Under the pieces are notes generated by a model. The model had not been told where the DNA came from. It saw nothing but the letters and a program-made list of their open reading frames with translations, and did not search any database. Of a stretch of 64,000 nucleotides of DNA, positions 35,625 through 44,861 are shown piece after piece. This stretch comes from Demequina sp. NBRC 110053. GTDB lineage: Bacteria; Actinomycetota; Actinomycetes; Actinomycetales; Demequinaceae. Made by a program: the position numbers and the translations under genes. Location of the stretch: contig NZ_BBRJ01000002.1 of the NCBI RefSeq assembly GCF_002090095.1, positions 1,736,817-1,800,816 on the forward strand. Direction: 5' to 3'. The first letter of the stretch is position 1. Every line of letters begins with the position of its first letter.

Positions 35625-37517
35625 TCAGAGCGCGGCGAGCGAACGCCGCACCCGGTCCTCGAGCGCGGACCGTTCTCGGTCACGTCGCCCGCGCCGAGAT
35701 CTCCCGTGCCGCCCCTCAGGACGACCGACCACGCACGGCGCCGACGCCCGGTGCAGCAGGCGGCCCTGGGCTCCCGCCGTGCCGTGCTCGCCCTGCGACG
35801 CCGAGCCCGCGGCATCAGGGCGGCCCTGCGCGGAGCTCTCCCGGCCACCGTGCGTCGCGTGCCCACCGGGCACGTCCGGCTGCGGGCCGGCAGCAGAGCT
35901 CTCCCGTCGGTCCTCGCGCGTGCGATCGACGGGACTGGCCGCGTGCGTGGTGGAGTGACGTCGGCTTGCCGCGGCGCCGGTGGCATCGCGGCCCGCCCGC
36001 TCGAGTGCATCGAGGGAGGCGGCGGTGAGCGGCACGTGATTGTGGAGCATACGTCCGCCGGGCCGCCGACGGCGTTCGGGGTCGATGGTCGCCGGCGGGG
36101 TGAACCACACCTGCGTGGGGGTGGCGTCGACGAGCCAGCCTTGGCGGTGCAGGTCGTGGTGACATCGCGTGCACAGGAGCAGGCCGTTGTCCAGGTCGGT
36201 GCGGCCGGCCTCGCCCCAGGCACGAATGTGGTGGGCCTCGCACCACGACGGCGGCGCGCCGCACATCGCGCAGCCACCGTCCCGCTCCACCAGCGCGAGT
36301 CGCTGATCGCGGGTGAACGACCGCCGGTCTCGGCCCAGGTCCAGCACAGCGGAGTCCGCGGTCAACGTGACCGGCACGATGGTGCCGTCGCCGGCGATGC
36401 GTCGCGCGGTGGACGCCGAGACGGGCTGACCGAAGCCGTCCACGCTGGCCACGCCGTCAGATGTCTGACCCCGCCCGGCAGCGTCGATAGCGTCGACGGC
36501 GTCGGCGGCTTGCGTGCGGACCACCACGGTGACCGCGGACCGGGGCAGGACGCTGTCGTCGACGCCGATCATGTGGCGGGCGACGATCGCCAGCGCGTCG
36601 GCTCGCATCTGGGGCACGGTGCGCTCATCCACGGTGACGCCGGCGCGGTCGCGCTTGGCCTGCAGGGACTTGGCGACGAGCGCATCCAGCACGGTCTTGA
36701 TGGGGGCGGCGGTCTCGATGTCGAGGCGCCCGTTGATGGAGACCATCCCGGCATCGTCCTCGCTCATGTGGAGGTAGCGGGCGGCGTGCTGCACGCGTTC
36801 GCGCTGCTCGACACCGGAACGGTCCAGATTCGCCTCCATCTGGCGGACCACCCGCGAGAGCTGCTTGAGGCTGAGCAGCGTGGCCTTGGCGACGAGCTCC
36901 CGCTCCGCGCGCAGCCACACTGCCCGGTCGGTGGTCTCCCAGACGCTCGTGAGCGTGCGAGTGATGAGCGCGGCGGCCTCGATCGACACATCCGCGGCCT
37001 CCACGGCCTCGCACAGCACGTGGAAGCGCGGCCCGGCGGCCTCCGCAGGCACGACGGGTGCCGCACCGCCGTCGTCGCGTCCGGGCACAGGCTGCGTCGG
37101 CTCCTCATCGCCAGCAGGCGGGGCGGCAGCGCCGGGCGCCTCGCCCGCCTTCCGCGCGTCGTCCAGCATGTCGCCCACGTCGATCAGCCGGCCGGCGTCG
37201 TGCTCGGAGCCGCCGGTCTGACCCGAGATGAGGTTGCGTGGCGACGGCTTGCCATTCCTGCGCGCCATGCCGCCGGGACCGTCCGCCTGGGTCGAGCGAC
37301 GCGCCTGCGCCGATGACACCTTCGCGAGCATCAGGTCGAGCTCCCGACGCATGCGCCCCAACGCCTCGCCCCACGCGCGCAGCTCCTGCTGCGGCACGGC
37401 GTCCAGATCGACGCCTGCCAGGCCGACGCCCGACCCCAGCGCCGCCCGAGCGCGTGCCAGCACATCGGCGCCAGGCTTGGGGTCGGCGCCTGAGGCGGGC
37501 GCGGTGGTCGAGGTCAT
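35625..37517 (-). CDS. DUF222-HNH endonuclease family protein (13E12-type)
   Basis: 630 residues. DUF222 helical region at about 60-400 and an HNH nuclease domain near 470-525 (CAMCGAPPSWCEAHHIRAWG, then DNGLLLCTRCHHDLHRQGW), with zinc-binding Cys pairs and the catalytic His. The C-terminal 100 residues are low-complexity and basic. Such genes are multicopy in actinobacteria; their targets are mostly unknown. Start at the ATG at 37517; longer in-frame sequence is Arg/Gly-rich noise. Convergent with smpB. Confidence 0.88.
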   Translation of the reverse strand: MTSTTAPASGADPKPGADVLARARAALGSGVGLAGVDLDAVPQQELRAWGEALGRMRRELDLMLAKVSSAQARRSTQADGPGGMARRNGKPSPRNLISGQTGGSEHDAGRLIDVGDMLDDARKAGEAPGAAAPPAGDEEPTQPVPGRDDGGAAPVVPAEAAGPRFHVLCEAVEAADVSIEAAALITRTLTSVWETTDRAVWLRAERELVAKATLLSLKQLSRVVRQMEANLDRSGVEQRERVQHAARYLHMSEDDAGMVSINGRLDIETAAPIKTVLDALVAKSLQAKRDRAGVTVDERTVPQMRADALAIVARHMIGVDDSVLPRSAVTVVVRTQAADAVDAIDAAGRGQTSDGVASVDGFGQPVSASTARRIAGDGTIVPVTLTADSAVLDLGRDRRSFTRDQRLALVERDGGCAMCGAPPSWCEAHHIRAWGEAGRTDLDNGLLLCTRCHHDLHRQGWLVDATPTQVWFTPPATIDPERRRRPGGRMLHNHVPLTAASLDALERAGRDATGAAASRRHSTTHAASPVDRTREDRRESSAAGPQPDVPGGHATHGGRESSAQGRPDAAGSASQGEHGTAGAQGRLLHRASAPCVVGRPEGRHGRSRRGRRDRERSALEDRVRRSLAAL

Positions 37518-37639
37518 GCGTCCATCACAGCATCGAGGTCTGACACTCCGCGGAATCGCCTGGTAGACGACCGACAATGCCGAAGATGCTGCCCGGGCGG
37601 CCCCAGGCTTCCGACCGACGACCCGCCGCGCAGCGACGG

Positions 37640-38608
37640 CTACGCGCGCTCGCGGAGCGCGGCGAGCGCCCTGAAGCCCGCGGAGTCCACCCGCGCCGCC
37701 GTCGCGGACACGATCGCGACCCCCACCCCGGCCCCCCGATCCACCCCAACGAACGAGGCGAACCCGCCCGTCATGCCGTTGTGCCACGTCACGCTGCTGC
37801 CGCGGTCATCGATGGTGATCCACGCGGCGCCGATGCGCGACGAGCCCTGGGCGTCCGCGTCGGGCTGCAGCGCCGAGGCGCCGGGCGCGGAACCGGACAC
37901 CAGCCCACGGAGGAGCGCCGCGAGGTCGGCCCCGGTGCTCCGCACCCCGCCGGCCGGCCCGATGGCCTCACCGGTCCACGGCTCGTGCGGCCGGCCGCCC
38001 TTGGCGCGCCCGCGCAGGGCGCCCGCGCGCAAGTCGGTCTCACGGGCCGGAACGTAGGTGCCCGTCATGCCCAGGGGCTCGAGGACGCGCTCTCGAAGGA
38101 GCGCGCCGTACGGCTGGCCCGCGCGGCGCGCGAGCGCGGCGCCCAACAGCTCGAATCCGAGGTTGGAGTAGGAGAAGCGAGGCTTGCCCACGGGAACGTC
38201 AGAGGCCAGGTCGAGCAGCTCAGCGACCGTGTCGCCGTAGGGGTTCTCGCCGCGCCTCCACATCCGCCAGGTGCGGCTCCACTGCGACCGCTCGCCGCCG
38301 TGGGGCTGGAGCCGCGGCAGGCCCGAGCGGTGCTGGGAGACCGCCCCAAGGGCGAGCGGCGCGTACGACGCCTCCGGCCGGCCGAGCAGCTCGCCAAGCG
38401 CTGTCTCCTCCGTCACCTCGCCGCGCTCGACCGCGTCCCGGTACAGCAGGCCGGTGAGGCCCTTCGAGACCGAGCCGATCTCCGCATCGGCGCTGTCGGG
38501 AACGCCGAACGCCCGCCACGCGGCCTCGCCGCCGCGTGTGGCGGCGAGGAGGACCCGGTCGTGACGGGCGTGCAGCAAGCGGTGGAGCGCGGCGAGATCG
38601 ATGCTCAT
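37640..38608 (-). CDS. Beta-lactamase-fold serine hydrolase
   Basis: 322 residues, no signal peptide. All three class C motifs are intact: SVSK near residue 47, YSN (RFSYSNLGFELLGAAL) and HNG (TWHNGMTGGF). It is probably a cytoplasmic esterase or peptidase. A TAGCGT hexamer lies six bases before the ATG at 38608. It is 22 bases after the MMPL gene on the same strand but likely has its own transcript. Confidence 0.87.
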   Translation of the reverse strand: MSIDLAALHRLLHARHDRVLLAATRGGEAAWRAFGVPDSADAEIGSVSKGLTGLLYRDAVERGEVTEETALGELLGRPEASYAPLALGAVSQHRSGLPRLQPHGGERSQWSRTWRMWRRGENPYGDTVAELLDLASDVPVGKPRFSYSNLGFELLGAALARRAGQPYGALLRERVLEPLGMTGTYVPARETDLRAGALRGRAKGGRPHEPWTGEAIGPAGGVRSTGADLAALLRGLVSGSAPGASALQPDADAQGSSRIGAAWITIDDRGSSVTWHNGMTGGFASFVGVDRGAGVGVAIVSATAARVDSAGFRALAALRERA

Positions 38609-38614
38609 GCGACC

Positions 38615-38620
38615 ACGCTA
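38615..38620 (-). promoter_or_regulatory. Leaderless -10 element of the serine hydrolase gene
   Basis: TAGCGT on the coding strand, six bases before the ATG at 38608, in the 22-base gap after the MMPL stop. Confidence 0.55.
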
Positions 38621-38630
38621 GGCAGGCGGC

Positions 38631-41273
38631 TCAGGACTTGGCGTCCTCCTCGGGGACGGTCTGCGACTCGGGAGAGTCGTCCGCGCGGTCGGCCTGGGAA
38701 GCGGCGTCGCCGGCGGGCACGGGGTGCTCCCGCTCGAGCGCCGAGCCCTCCACGTCGACGTTGGGCAGGAGCCGGTCGAGCCACCGCGGCAGCCACCATG
38801 CGCTGTTCCCGAGCAGGTGCATGATCGCCGGGATGATCACCATCCGCACCACGAACGCGTCGAGCAGGACGCCCACGGCGAGGCCGAATCCCATGGGCCG
38901 GATCATCGAGATGTGCGAGAACACGAAGCCGCCGAACACGGAGGCCATGATGATCGCGGCCGCGGTGACGACCGCTCGGCCGTGGCGCAGCCCGATCATC
39001 ACCGATGCGCGCGCCGAGCTGCCGTGGACGAACGCCTCCCGCATGCCGGTGGTGATGAACAGCTGGTAGTCCATCGCGAGGCCGAACAGGATGCCGGTGA
39101 GCATGATGGGCAGGAAGCTCAGGATGGGACCCGGGCTGTGCACGCCGAATACGCCTCCGAGCCAGCCCCACTGGTAGACGGCCGTGACGGCTCCGAACGC
39201 CGCAAACAGCGAGAGGACGAAGCCGGCGGTCGCGACCAGCGGCACCAGGAGCGAGCGGAACACGACGATGAGGATGATCACGGACAGGCCCACCACCACG
39301 GCGAGGTAGACGGGCAGCGTCTCGTCGAGCTTCTCCGACAGGTCGATGTTGCCGCTGGCCTCGCCCGCGACGCCGACGGTCGCGCCGGAGATGTCGACGC
39401 CCTCGACGTCGCCGGGCTCGTCCAGGGGGGACAGCGCCCGCAGGTCGTGGACCAGCTGCTCGGTGGACTCGGAGGCCGGACCCTCCGTGGGGATCACCTG
39501 GAAGGCGAAGTAGTCGCGATCCGCGGAGACGCCTGCGGGTGCCACGCCCGCGACGGACTCGGTCTCCATGATCGTGTTCTCGAGAGCGACCTGGGCGGCG
39601 AGCTCGTCCTCCTCGGCCACGGCCTCGGGGAGGCGCGCGGTGACGAGCAGGGTGCCGTTGAGACCCTCGCCGAACTCCTCGTCGATGGTGGTGTACGCGA
39701 TGTACTGCGTCGAGTCCTCGGGCTCCTGAGTGCCGTCGGGAAGTCCCAGGCGCATCGAGAACGAGGGGATCGCGATGACGGCGAGCGCCACGGCGGCGAC
39801 GAGCGCGGACACGATGGCGCGGCCGGTGCCCATGGGCTTGGCCTCGGGCTCGCGGTGCTCAGGGGCGCCCTTGCGGGCTCGCGCCTTGCGCGAGAGCACC
39901 CGGTCGCCCATCCAGCCCAGCAGCGCAGGAGTGAGGGTCACCGCAGCGAGCACGGCGACCAGCACGCAGAACGCGGCGACCGTGCCCATCACGCCCAGGA
40001 AGGGAATGCCGGTGACGTTGAGCGCGAGCAGGGCGACGATGACGGTCGCGCCGGCGAACACGACGGCGTTGCCCGACGTGCCGTTGGCGAGGCCGATCGA
40101 CTCGTTCAGGTGCATCCCGCGCGCGAGCTGCGTGCGGTGGCGGTTGACGATGAAGAGCGAGTAGTCGATGCCGACCGCGAGCGCGAGCATCACGCCCAGC
40201 ACGGGGGTGACCGACTGCATGTCGACGGTGCCGGAGAACGCGAGCGACGCCGCCACCCCCACCCCGACGCCGATGACCGACGTCACGATGGGCTGGAGGG
40301 CGGGCAGGATCGCCCGCATCATGATGAGGAGCACGGCGAAGGCGAGCATGACGCCGACGATCTCGCCCACGCCCAGCAGGCCCTCGACGCTCGTGTCGAA
40401 GTCGGCGGAGAAGTTGACCTCGACGCCGTCGATGTCGGCGCCGCGCAGCTCCTCCATGATGGCGTCCTTGTCGGGCTGCGGGACCTCGAACACGGGGATC
40501 GCGAACCGGACGGCGGCGAGGGCGGTGGCGCCGTCCTCTGACACGGTCTGCAGCACGGCGGCGTTCTCCGCAAGCTGCGCGCCCAGCTCGAGCTGCTGCT
40601 CCTGCGCGGCGAGCTCGGCTCGGCCTGTCTCGACCTCCTCGCGCCCTGCCTCGAGCTCGGCCTGGGAGGCCTCGAGCTGGGCGCGCTGCTCGTCGATCTG
40701 GGCCTGCTGGGCGTCGAACTGCGCCTGCGCGGCCTCGTACTGGCCGGCCGCCTGCGCCTGCGCGATCGCGGCGTCGAGCTGCTCCTGACCCTGCTCGAGC
40801 TGCGCGAGTCCCGCGTCGAGCTGCTCCTGGCCCGCCTCCAACTCGGCCTCGGCGGCGTCGAGCTGCGCGCGCCCGTCCTCGATCTGCTGCGGCGCGGCCT
40901 CCATCTGCGCGGCCTGCTCCTCGCGGGAGGCCTGCTGCTCGAAGGGGTCGATGACGCTGTCGACCTCGTGCGAGCCGGGCAGCGCGGCGAGAGCCTCGCT
41001 GATCTGCGCCTGCTGCTCCTCGGTGAAGGGCGCGCCGTCCTCCGTGGCGAACACGACCCGACCCGTGCCGCCGTCGAGCCCGGGGATCTCGTCGGCGAGC
41101 TCGTCGGTGACGCGCTCGGTCTCGAGCCCGGGGATCGAGAAGCTGTCGGTGAGCTTGCCGCCGAACGCGACGAAGGAGCCGCCTGCTGCGGCCAGGGCGA
41201 TGACCCAGACGAGGACGACGGCGAGGGGGCGGAGGGACGATGCGCGCCCCAGCCTGTAGAGCAGGTGTGCCAC
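38631..41273 (-). CDS. MMPL/RND-family exporter with coiled-coil insertion
   Basis: 880 residues. Two repeats of one plus five membrane spans; the SSD-like segments include VGIDYSLFIVNRHR and GLAMDYQLFITTGMREAFVH, whose Asp-Tyr pairs sit in the proton path. The first extracellular loop carries about 120 residues of Gln/Ala/Glu heptads (about 115-235), unusual for MMPL pumps. Start at the GTG at 41273, eight bases after GAAAGG. Divergent from a TetR gene with a long palindrome between them, so it is probably an inducible drug or lipid exporter. Confidence 0.9.
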   Translation of the reverse strand: MAHLLYRLGRASSLRPLAVVLVWVIALAAAGGSFVAFGGKLTDSFSIPGLETERVTDELADEIPGLDGGTGRVVFATEDGAPFTEEQQAQISEALAALPGSHEVDSVIDPFEQQASREEQAAQMEAAPQQIEDGRAQLDAAEAELEAGQEQLDAGLAQLEQGQEQLDAAIAQAQAAGQYEAAQAQFDAQQAQIDEQRAQLEASQAELEAGREEVETGRAELAAQEQQLELGAQLAENAAVLQTVSEDGATALAAVRFAIPVFEVPQPDKDAIMEELRGADIDGVEVNFSADFDTSVEGLLGVGEIVGVMLAFAVLLIMMRAILPALQPIVTSVIGVGVGVAASLAFSGTVDMQSVTPVLGVMLALAVGIDYSLFIVNRHRTQLARGMHLNESIGLANGTSGNAVVFAGATVIVALLALNVTGIPFLGVMGTVAAFCVLVAVLAAVTLTPALLGWMGDRVLSRKARARKGAPEHREPEAKPMGTGRAIVSALVAAVALAVIAIPSFSMRLGLPDGTQEPEDSTQYIAYTTIDEEFGEGLNGTLLVTARLPEAVAEEDELAAQVALENTIMETESVAGVAPAGVSADRDYFAFQVIPTEGPASESTEQLVHDLRALSPLDEPGDVEGVDISGATVGVAGEASGNIDLSEKLDETLPVYLAVVVGLSVIILIVVFRSLLVPLVATAGFVLSLFAAFGAVTAVYQWGWLGGVFGVHSPGPILSFLPIMLTGILFGLAMDYQLFITTGMREAFVHGSSARASVMIGLRHGRAVVTAAAIIMASVFGGFVFSHISMIRPMGFGLAVGVLLDAFVVRMVIIPAIMHLLGNSAWWLPRWLDRLLPNVDVEGSALEREHPVPAGDAASQADRADDSPESQTVPEEDAKS

Positions 41274-41346
41274 GAGAGCTGCCTTTCGGGCGTGGTGTGG
41301 TGGGAGGGGCGTCGGTGCCTGCAGCAAGTCTAGCGACGGCGCGCAA

Positions 41347-41370
41347 CTTATCCAACACGTGTTGGCTAAG
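41347..41370. promoter_or_regulatory. TetR-type operator between MMPL and TetR genes
   Basis: The core CCAACACGTGTTGG (41352-41365) is a perfect palindrome. It extends to 24 bases with a single mismatched pair (CTTA and TAAG ends). It sits 39 bases before the TetR start and 73 bases before the MMPL start. Confidence 0.8.
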
Positions 41371-41409
41371 TAGTGCTCGGAGGGCCGATGCGGTGGCAGA
41401 CTGGGCCGC

Positions 41410-41970
41410 ATGGACGCGAGAGTGGTGCGGACGCGCCGCAGCCTGCAGCAGGCGCTCTTCGCGCTCGCTCGCGAGCGCGGCATCGATGACGTGTCCATCG
41501 GCGACATCGCCGAGCGCGCCGGCATTAACCGCTCGACCTTCTACCAGCACTACTCCGACAAGGAGACCCTGCTGGCCGATGCGCTCGACGCCGTGGCGGC
41601 GGAGGCCGGTGCTGACCTGGAGGGCATCGACCACTGGTCAGACGAGCCGCCGAAGGTCCTTGTCGACTTCCTCGCCCACGTCGACGCCCACGCCGCGCTC
41701 TATGCGCGCGTCTTCCTCGAGCCGGGATACGGCGTGGTGCTCGCGCGGCTCCGCGAGCACGTTCGGGTCGCGGTGCGCGACGTGGTCGACGGGTCTCCGC
41801 GCCCCCAGCGGGAGGTTCCCACGGACGTGATCGCCGCCGGTGTGGCCGGGTCGATCGTCGGGGTGCTCGGGGCGTGGCTCGAGCGTGAGCCTCGCGAGTC
41901 GCCGGCCATCGTGGCCGGGTGGGTGATGGCGGTCGTGCTCGGCCCGCCTGTCGAGCCGCCCACCGCGTGA
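41410..41970 (+). CDS. TetR-family regulator
   Basis: 186 residues. N-terminal helix-turn-helix: ARERGIDDVSIGDIAERAGI followed by NRSTFYQHYSDKETLL. The C-terminal ligand domain resembles the TetR_C group found next to MMPL and YhgE-type exporters. A CAGACT hexamer seven bases before the ATG may be a weak leaderless -10. It is most likely the repressor of the divergent exporter through the palindrome at 41347-41370. Confidence 0.92.
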   Translation: MDARVVRTRRSLQQALFALARERGIDDVSIGDIAERAGINRSTFYQHYSDKETLLADALDAVAAEAGADLEGIDHWSDEPPKVLVDFLAHVDAHAALYARVFLEPGYGVVLARLREHVRVAVRDVVDGSPRPQREVPTDVIAAGVAGSIVGVLGAWLEREPRESPAIVAGWVMAVVLGPPVEPPTA

Positions 41971-42010
41971 CGCGCGCGCGACCGGGGCGACCGAGCCCGC
42001 GCATCGGCCG

Positions 42011-42040
42011 TTGTCCCGTGCCCCTCACCCCGCGTACAAT
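42011..42040 (+). promoter_or_regulatory. Promoter of ssrA
   Basis: -35 TTGTCC (42011-42016), 18-base spacer, -10 TACAAT (42035-42040). The mature tmRNA begins 18 bases after the -10, so a short 5' leader is removed. Confidence 0.75.
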
Positions 42041-42057
42041 GGAGGCACAACTGCACA

Positions 42058-42422
42058 GGGGATGATCGGTTTCGACGTGTGTGCTTTCCTCAGGGGAAGC
42101 GGGCCGAGGACGTCACGTTATCTCGTTAACGCTCGTGGCAAACCAATAGGTGCCGATTCCAAGCGCACCGACTTCGCCCTCGCTGCCTAAGCGAGCCCCG
42201 AAGTCCGTCAGCCCAGGCTAGTTCCCGTCCTGGTTCCTGGCGTCATCTAGGGAACTTGCTCCACCGCCTCGTCGCCGGGCGGTGGGGGACTCTCAGGCGA
42301 CTGGGGCTATCGCACAGCTTGTCTGAAGGTCGTGCGGGTCCGAGACACTGAGCATTCAGACTGCGCCCGGAGAAGACCTGTCGACGTACGCGCGGACGCG
42401 GGTTCGATTCCCGCCATCTCCA
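42058..42422 (+). ncRNA. ssrA: Transfer-messenger RNA (tmRNA)
   Basis: Rescues stalled ribosomes with SmpB. The tRNA-like ends pair: GGGGATG (42058-42064) with CATCTCC (42415-42421), followed by discriminator A; CCA is not encoded. The T arm (GGTTCGATTCC) is intact. The tag frame ends GACTTCGCCCTCGCTGCCTAA near 42190 and reads ADSKRTDFALAA, resuming at GCC after CCAATAGGT. The ALAA ending directs tagged proteins to ClpXP-type proteases. Pseudoknot-rich sequence fills the rest. Confidence 0.95.
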
Positions 42423-42450
42423 CGCTTTCATCCCTGTTAGGTGACCGAGA

Positions 42451-42486
42451 GGCCGCCGTCAGCCCGCGCGGCCGACGGCGGCCCTT
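42451..42486 (+). terminator. Terminator after ssrA
   Basis: Ten-base stem GGCCGCCGTC / GACGGCGGCC followed by CTTCTGT, 28 bases beyond the tmRNA 3' end. Confidence 0.75.
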
Positions 42487-42514
42487 CTGTGTGCCGATGC
42501 GGCGTGAGCGCCCG

Positions 42515-44734
42515 CTACTCGCTCGCGTCCTCCGCGTCGGCCTCGTCGCCCACGGAGGCCACGCCGCGCCGCATCTGCAGGCCGTGGGAGCGCGCGAGGT
42601 CGGCGATCGCGCCGGCATCCTCGCGACGCACGCGCGCCGACCGCTCGACCCACAGCCAGTCCTGGCGCGGCTGCGCAGGGGCGATCTCGTCCGCGACCGG
42701 CATCAGCACGCGCACCTCGAGCGCTGGCTCGTGCACGGCGGCGGGAGGCATGTCGAGAGCGCGGAAGTCGCTGACGAACGCCTCGAGCGCGCCGCTGCCT
42801 CGTGCCTCCTCGAACACCATCAGCACCGCGTCGCGCGGCAGGCACAGCTGGTCGACGGCGGCGAGCACCCGGTCCCTCCCAGCCTTGAGTCCCATCGACA
42901 CCGGCCCCCAGTAGGAGCTGTGGGGGTAGGCGCGCAGGAACTGCCCGAAGGTCGCAGGGCGCGCGCCGAGCGGAACGTCGCGCACCCAGGAGCCGAACCG
43001 CGACGCGAGCCCGCCTCCCACCAGGTCGTGGGTGAAGTACATGTTGGTCCACGACGTGCTCGCGAAGAGCGCGGACTGGTGGAGGCGCGAGGTGTCCTCG
43101 CCTCGCACGCCCGTCCACACCTTGTACCGCAGCGGGTGGTCGCGGCGGGCGGACTGGGTGCGCTGGGGCTGCGGCGGAGCCGTCGCGACGAATCTGTCGA
43201 CCTTGGCCTCGGCGAAGGCCTCGGATCCCGAGGTCACCAGGATCTCCGCGTGCGTGAGGGGGCATGCGAGCGTGACGAGGTCGCTGACGATCCACCGTCC
43301 CGATCGGATGGCGGCGCCGTCCTCGAGGCGCTGCGGCGAGCGCAGCGCCTCGCTCAGCGTCGCGCGGTCGGCCGCGGCCTCCTCGAGGGTCGCATCCGTC
43401 ACGACGTGGCGCTCGACCCGCCGCACCGCCGCCTCATACGGCCCGACGGACTCGCCGTCGCCGTCGTCGAGCGGGACGCCCGACAGCGGGATCTCCACGT
43501 CGGGGGCGACGGTGTTCCAGTAGGCGTGGAGTGCGTCGGCGGCGATCACGGTGCCCAGGCTGTGGCCTACGAGGACGATTCGGTCGTAGCGGTGACGCTG
43601 CGTCACGGCGTCGCGATCCTCGGCGATGGTGGTGAGGAGGTCGACCAGGCCCTTGCGGATGTTCTCGCGCTCGCTGATGTTGTCGGGCTTGCTCGACAGG
43701 TACCGGGCAGCATCGCCCAAGCTGCCCAGCGCGAAGCCACCTGCGACGACGGTCAGCACCGGAATGATCGCGCCCAGCAGCGACTGGGCGCCCGCGAGCG
43801 CGCCCCACATCTCGCCCCTATCGGGACTCCCGAGGTTGGTGGCGGCCACGGCGAGCGCGACCGCGGCGACCGCGAGGGCCATGGGCACCGCGAGCCGCAC
43901 CCGCCACGCCACGGCGCTCGCGATCGCGGCCACCACGAGCACTCCCGCCGCCGCGCCGCACGCGATCGCCGCCACCGGCTGGCCGACGAACACCGCTCCC
44001 ACGACGAACCCCACCGCGGCGCAGAGCCCGACGAGCAGCAGCGTCCTGACGGTGGTGAGGACGCCCGCGAACTGGGAGATCGTCACGGCGGTCAGCGCGC
44101 CGACCGCGGCGACAGCGCTCCCGGCGACGATGAGTCCCGGGTGCGCGCCCGACGTCGCCAGGGCGGCGACGAACGCGGCGATCACGCCCGTGACGACGGC
44201 GAAGGCCATCCCCAGGATCCTGGCCAGGCGGTCCACCCCGGACGACACGCGGTGATCGGGCCCGGGCCCGTAGGTCTTCATGAAGCCGTCCTCGAGCCCC
44301 GCCCGATCGGCCGCGATCAGCTTGAGCACGAACGATGGCAGGTGCCGCCATGCGGTGTCGCGGAAGCGGTACGCCCAGTAGTACTCGTAGAAGTGGGTGG
44401 TGCGCGACCAGCTGCGCGGCTCCGCATCCTCGAGTCCTTCGACGTCCTCGATCCGCTGCCGCATGTCGACGCTCACGATGCGACCGAACGACGTCCCTGC
44501 GAGCCGGTCGGGAAGCACGAAGCGGCGCAGGCCGGCCGTCGCGTCCACCACGCCGTCGCGGCCGTCGATCACCCCCGCGTCTCGCGCGGCGTTCTCCCGC
44601 AGGGGAGCGGGGGCCGCGCTGCGCGCCTGGGCCGGATCCGCGCCGCGTCCCACGAACGACAGCAGCGTGTCGAGCGGCTCCTGCTCGCCGATGCCGTGGA
44701 CGACCACCACGGCGGTACGCGGCAACATGGCCAT
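42515..44734 (-). CDS. Large membrane-embedded alpha/beta hydrolase (lipase-like)
   Basis: 739 residues. The N terminus has AVVVVHGIGEQEP, a lipase-like oxyanion region. About 160 residues later come roughly eight hydrophobic segments (about 170-345), then the nucleophile elbow GHSLG near residue 400. The hydrolase fold thus appears split by a membrane domain. The C-terminal third contains HQSALFASTSWTNMYFTHDL, a conserved-looking block with a possible catalytic His. Start at the ATG at 44734, after GGGGGA. It is probably a cytoplasmic-face lipid hydrolase; substrate unknown. Confidence 0.78.
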   Translation of the reverse strand: MAMLPRTAVVVVHGIGEQEPLDTLLSFVGRGADPAQARSAAPAPLRENAARDAGVIDGRDGVVDATAGLRRFVLPDRLAGTSFGRIVSVDMRQRIEDVEGLEDAEPRSWSRTTHFYEYYWAYRFRDTAWRHLPSFVLKLIAADRAGLEDGFMKTYGPGPDHRVSSGVDRLARILGMAFAVVTGVIAAFVAALATSGAHPGLIVAGSAVAAVGALTAVTISQFAGVLTTVRTLLLVGLCAAVGFVVGAVFVGQPVAAIACGAAAGVLVVAAIASAVAWRVRLAVPMALAVAAVALAVAATNLGSPDRGEMWGALAGAQSLLGAIIPVLTVVAGGFALGSLGDAARYLSSKPDNISERENIRKGLVDLLTTIAEDRDAVTQRHRYDRIVLVGHSLGTVIAADALHAYWNTVAPDVEIPLSGVPLDDGDGESVGPYEAAVRRVERHVVTDATLEEAAADRATLSEALRSPQRLEDGAAIRSGRWIVSDLVTLACPLTHAEILVTSGSEAFAEAKVDRFVATAPPQPQRTQSARRDHPLRYKVWTGVRGEDTSRLHQSALFASTSWTNMYFTHDLVGGGLASRFGSWVRDVPLGARPATFGQFLRAYPHSSYWGPVSMGLKAGRDRVLAAVDQLCLPRDAVLMVFEEARGSGALEAFVSDFRALDMPPAAVHEPALEVRVLMPVADEIAPAQPRQDWLWVERSARVRREDAGAIADLARSHGLQMRRGVASVGDEADAEDASE

Positions 44735-44848
44735 GACGGATCCCCCAGGCGTGAGATGAGGTGCGCACTCGAAGGCGAGCGCGAACGGCACCCATTCGAG
44801 CACACCTGGCCGCGGCCCGCACGGTGGGATGACGTGAGCGTCGGGAGG

Positions 44849-44854
44849 TAGCGT
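44849..44854 (+). promoter_or_regulatory. Leaderless -10 element of the aldo/keto reductase gene
   Basis: TAGCGT, seven bases before the ATG at 44862. It overlaps the GTG that would be the alternative start. Confidence 0.5.
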
Positions 44855-44861
44855 GGCGCAC

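Noticed and set aside
38724..40541. 605-codon open frame antisense to the MMPL gene
   Set aside because: Rich in His, Asp, Gly and Glu with no motif; the opposite strand encodes a complete transporter.
42332..44851. 839-codon open frame overlapping ssrA and antisense to the membrane hydrolase
   Set aside because: It runs through the tmRNA and carries no recognisable sequence; the minus strand has a full hydrolase.
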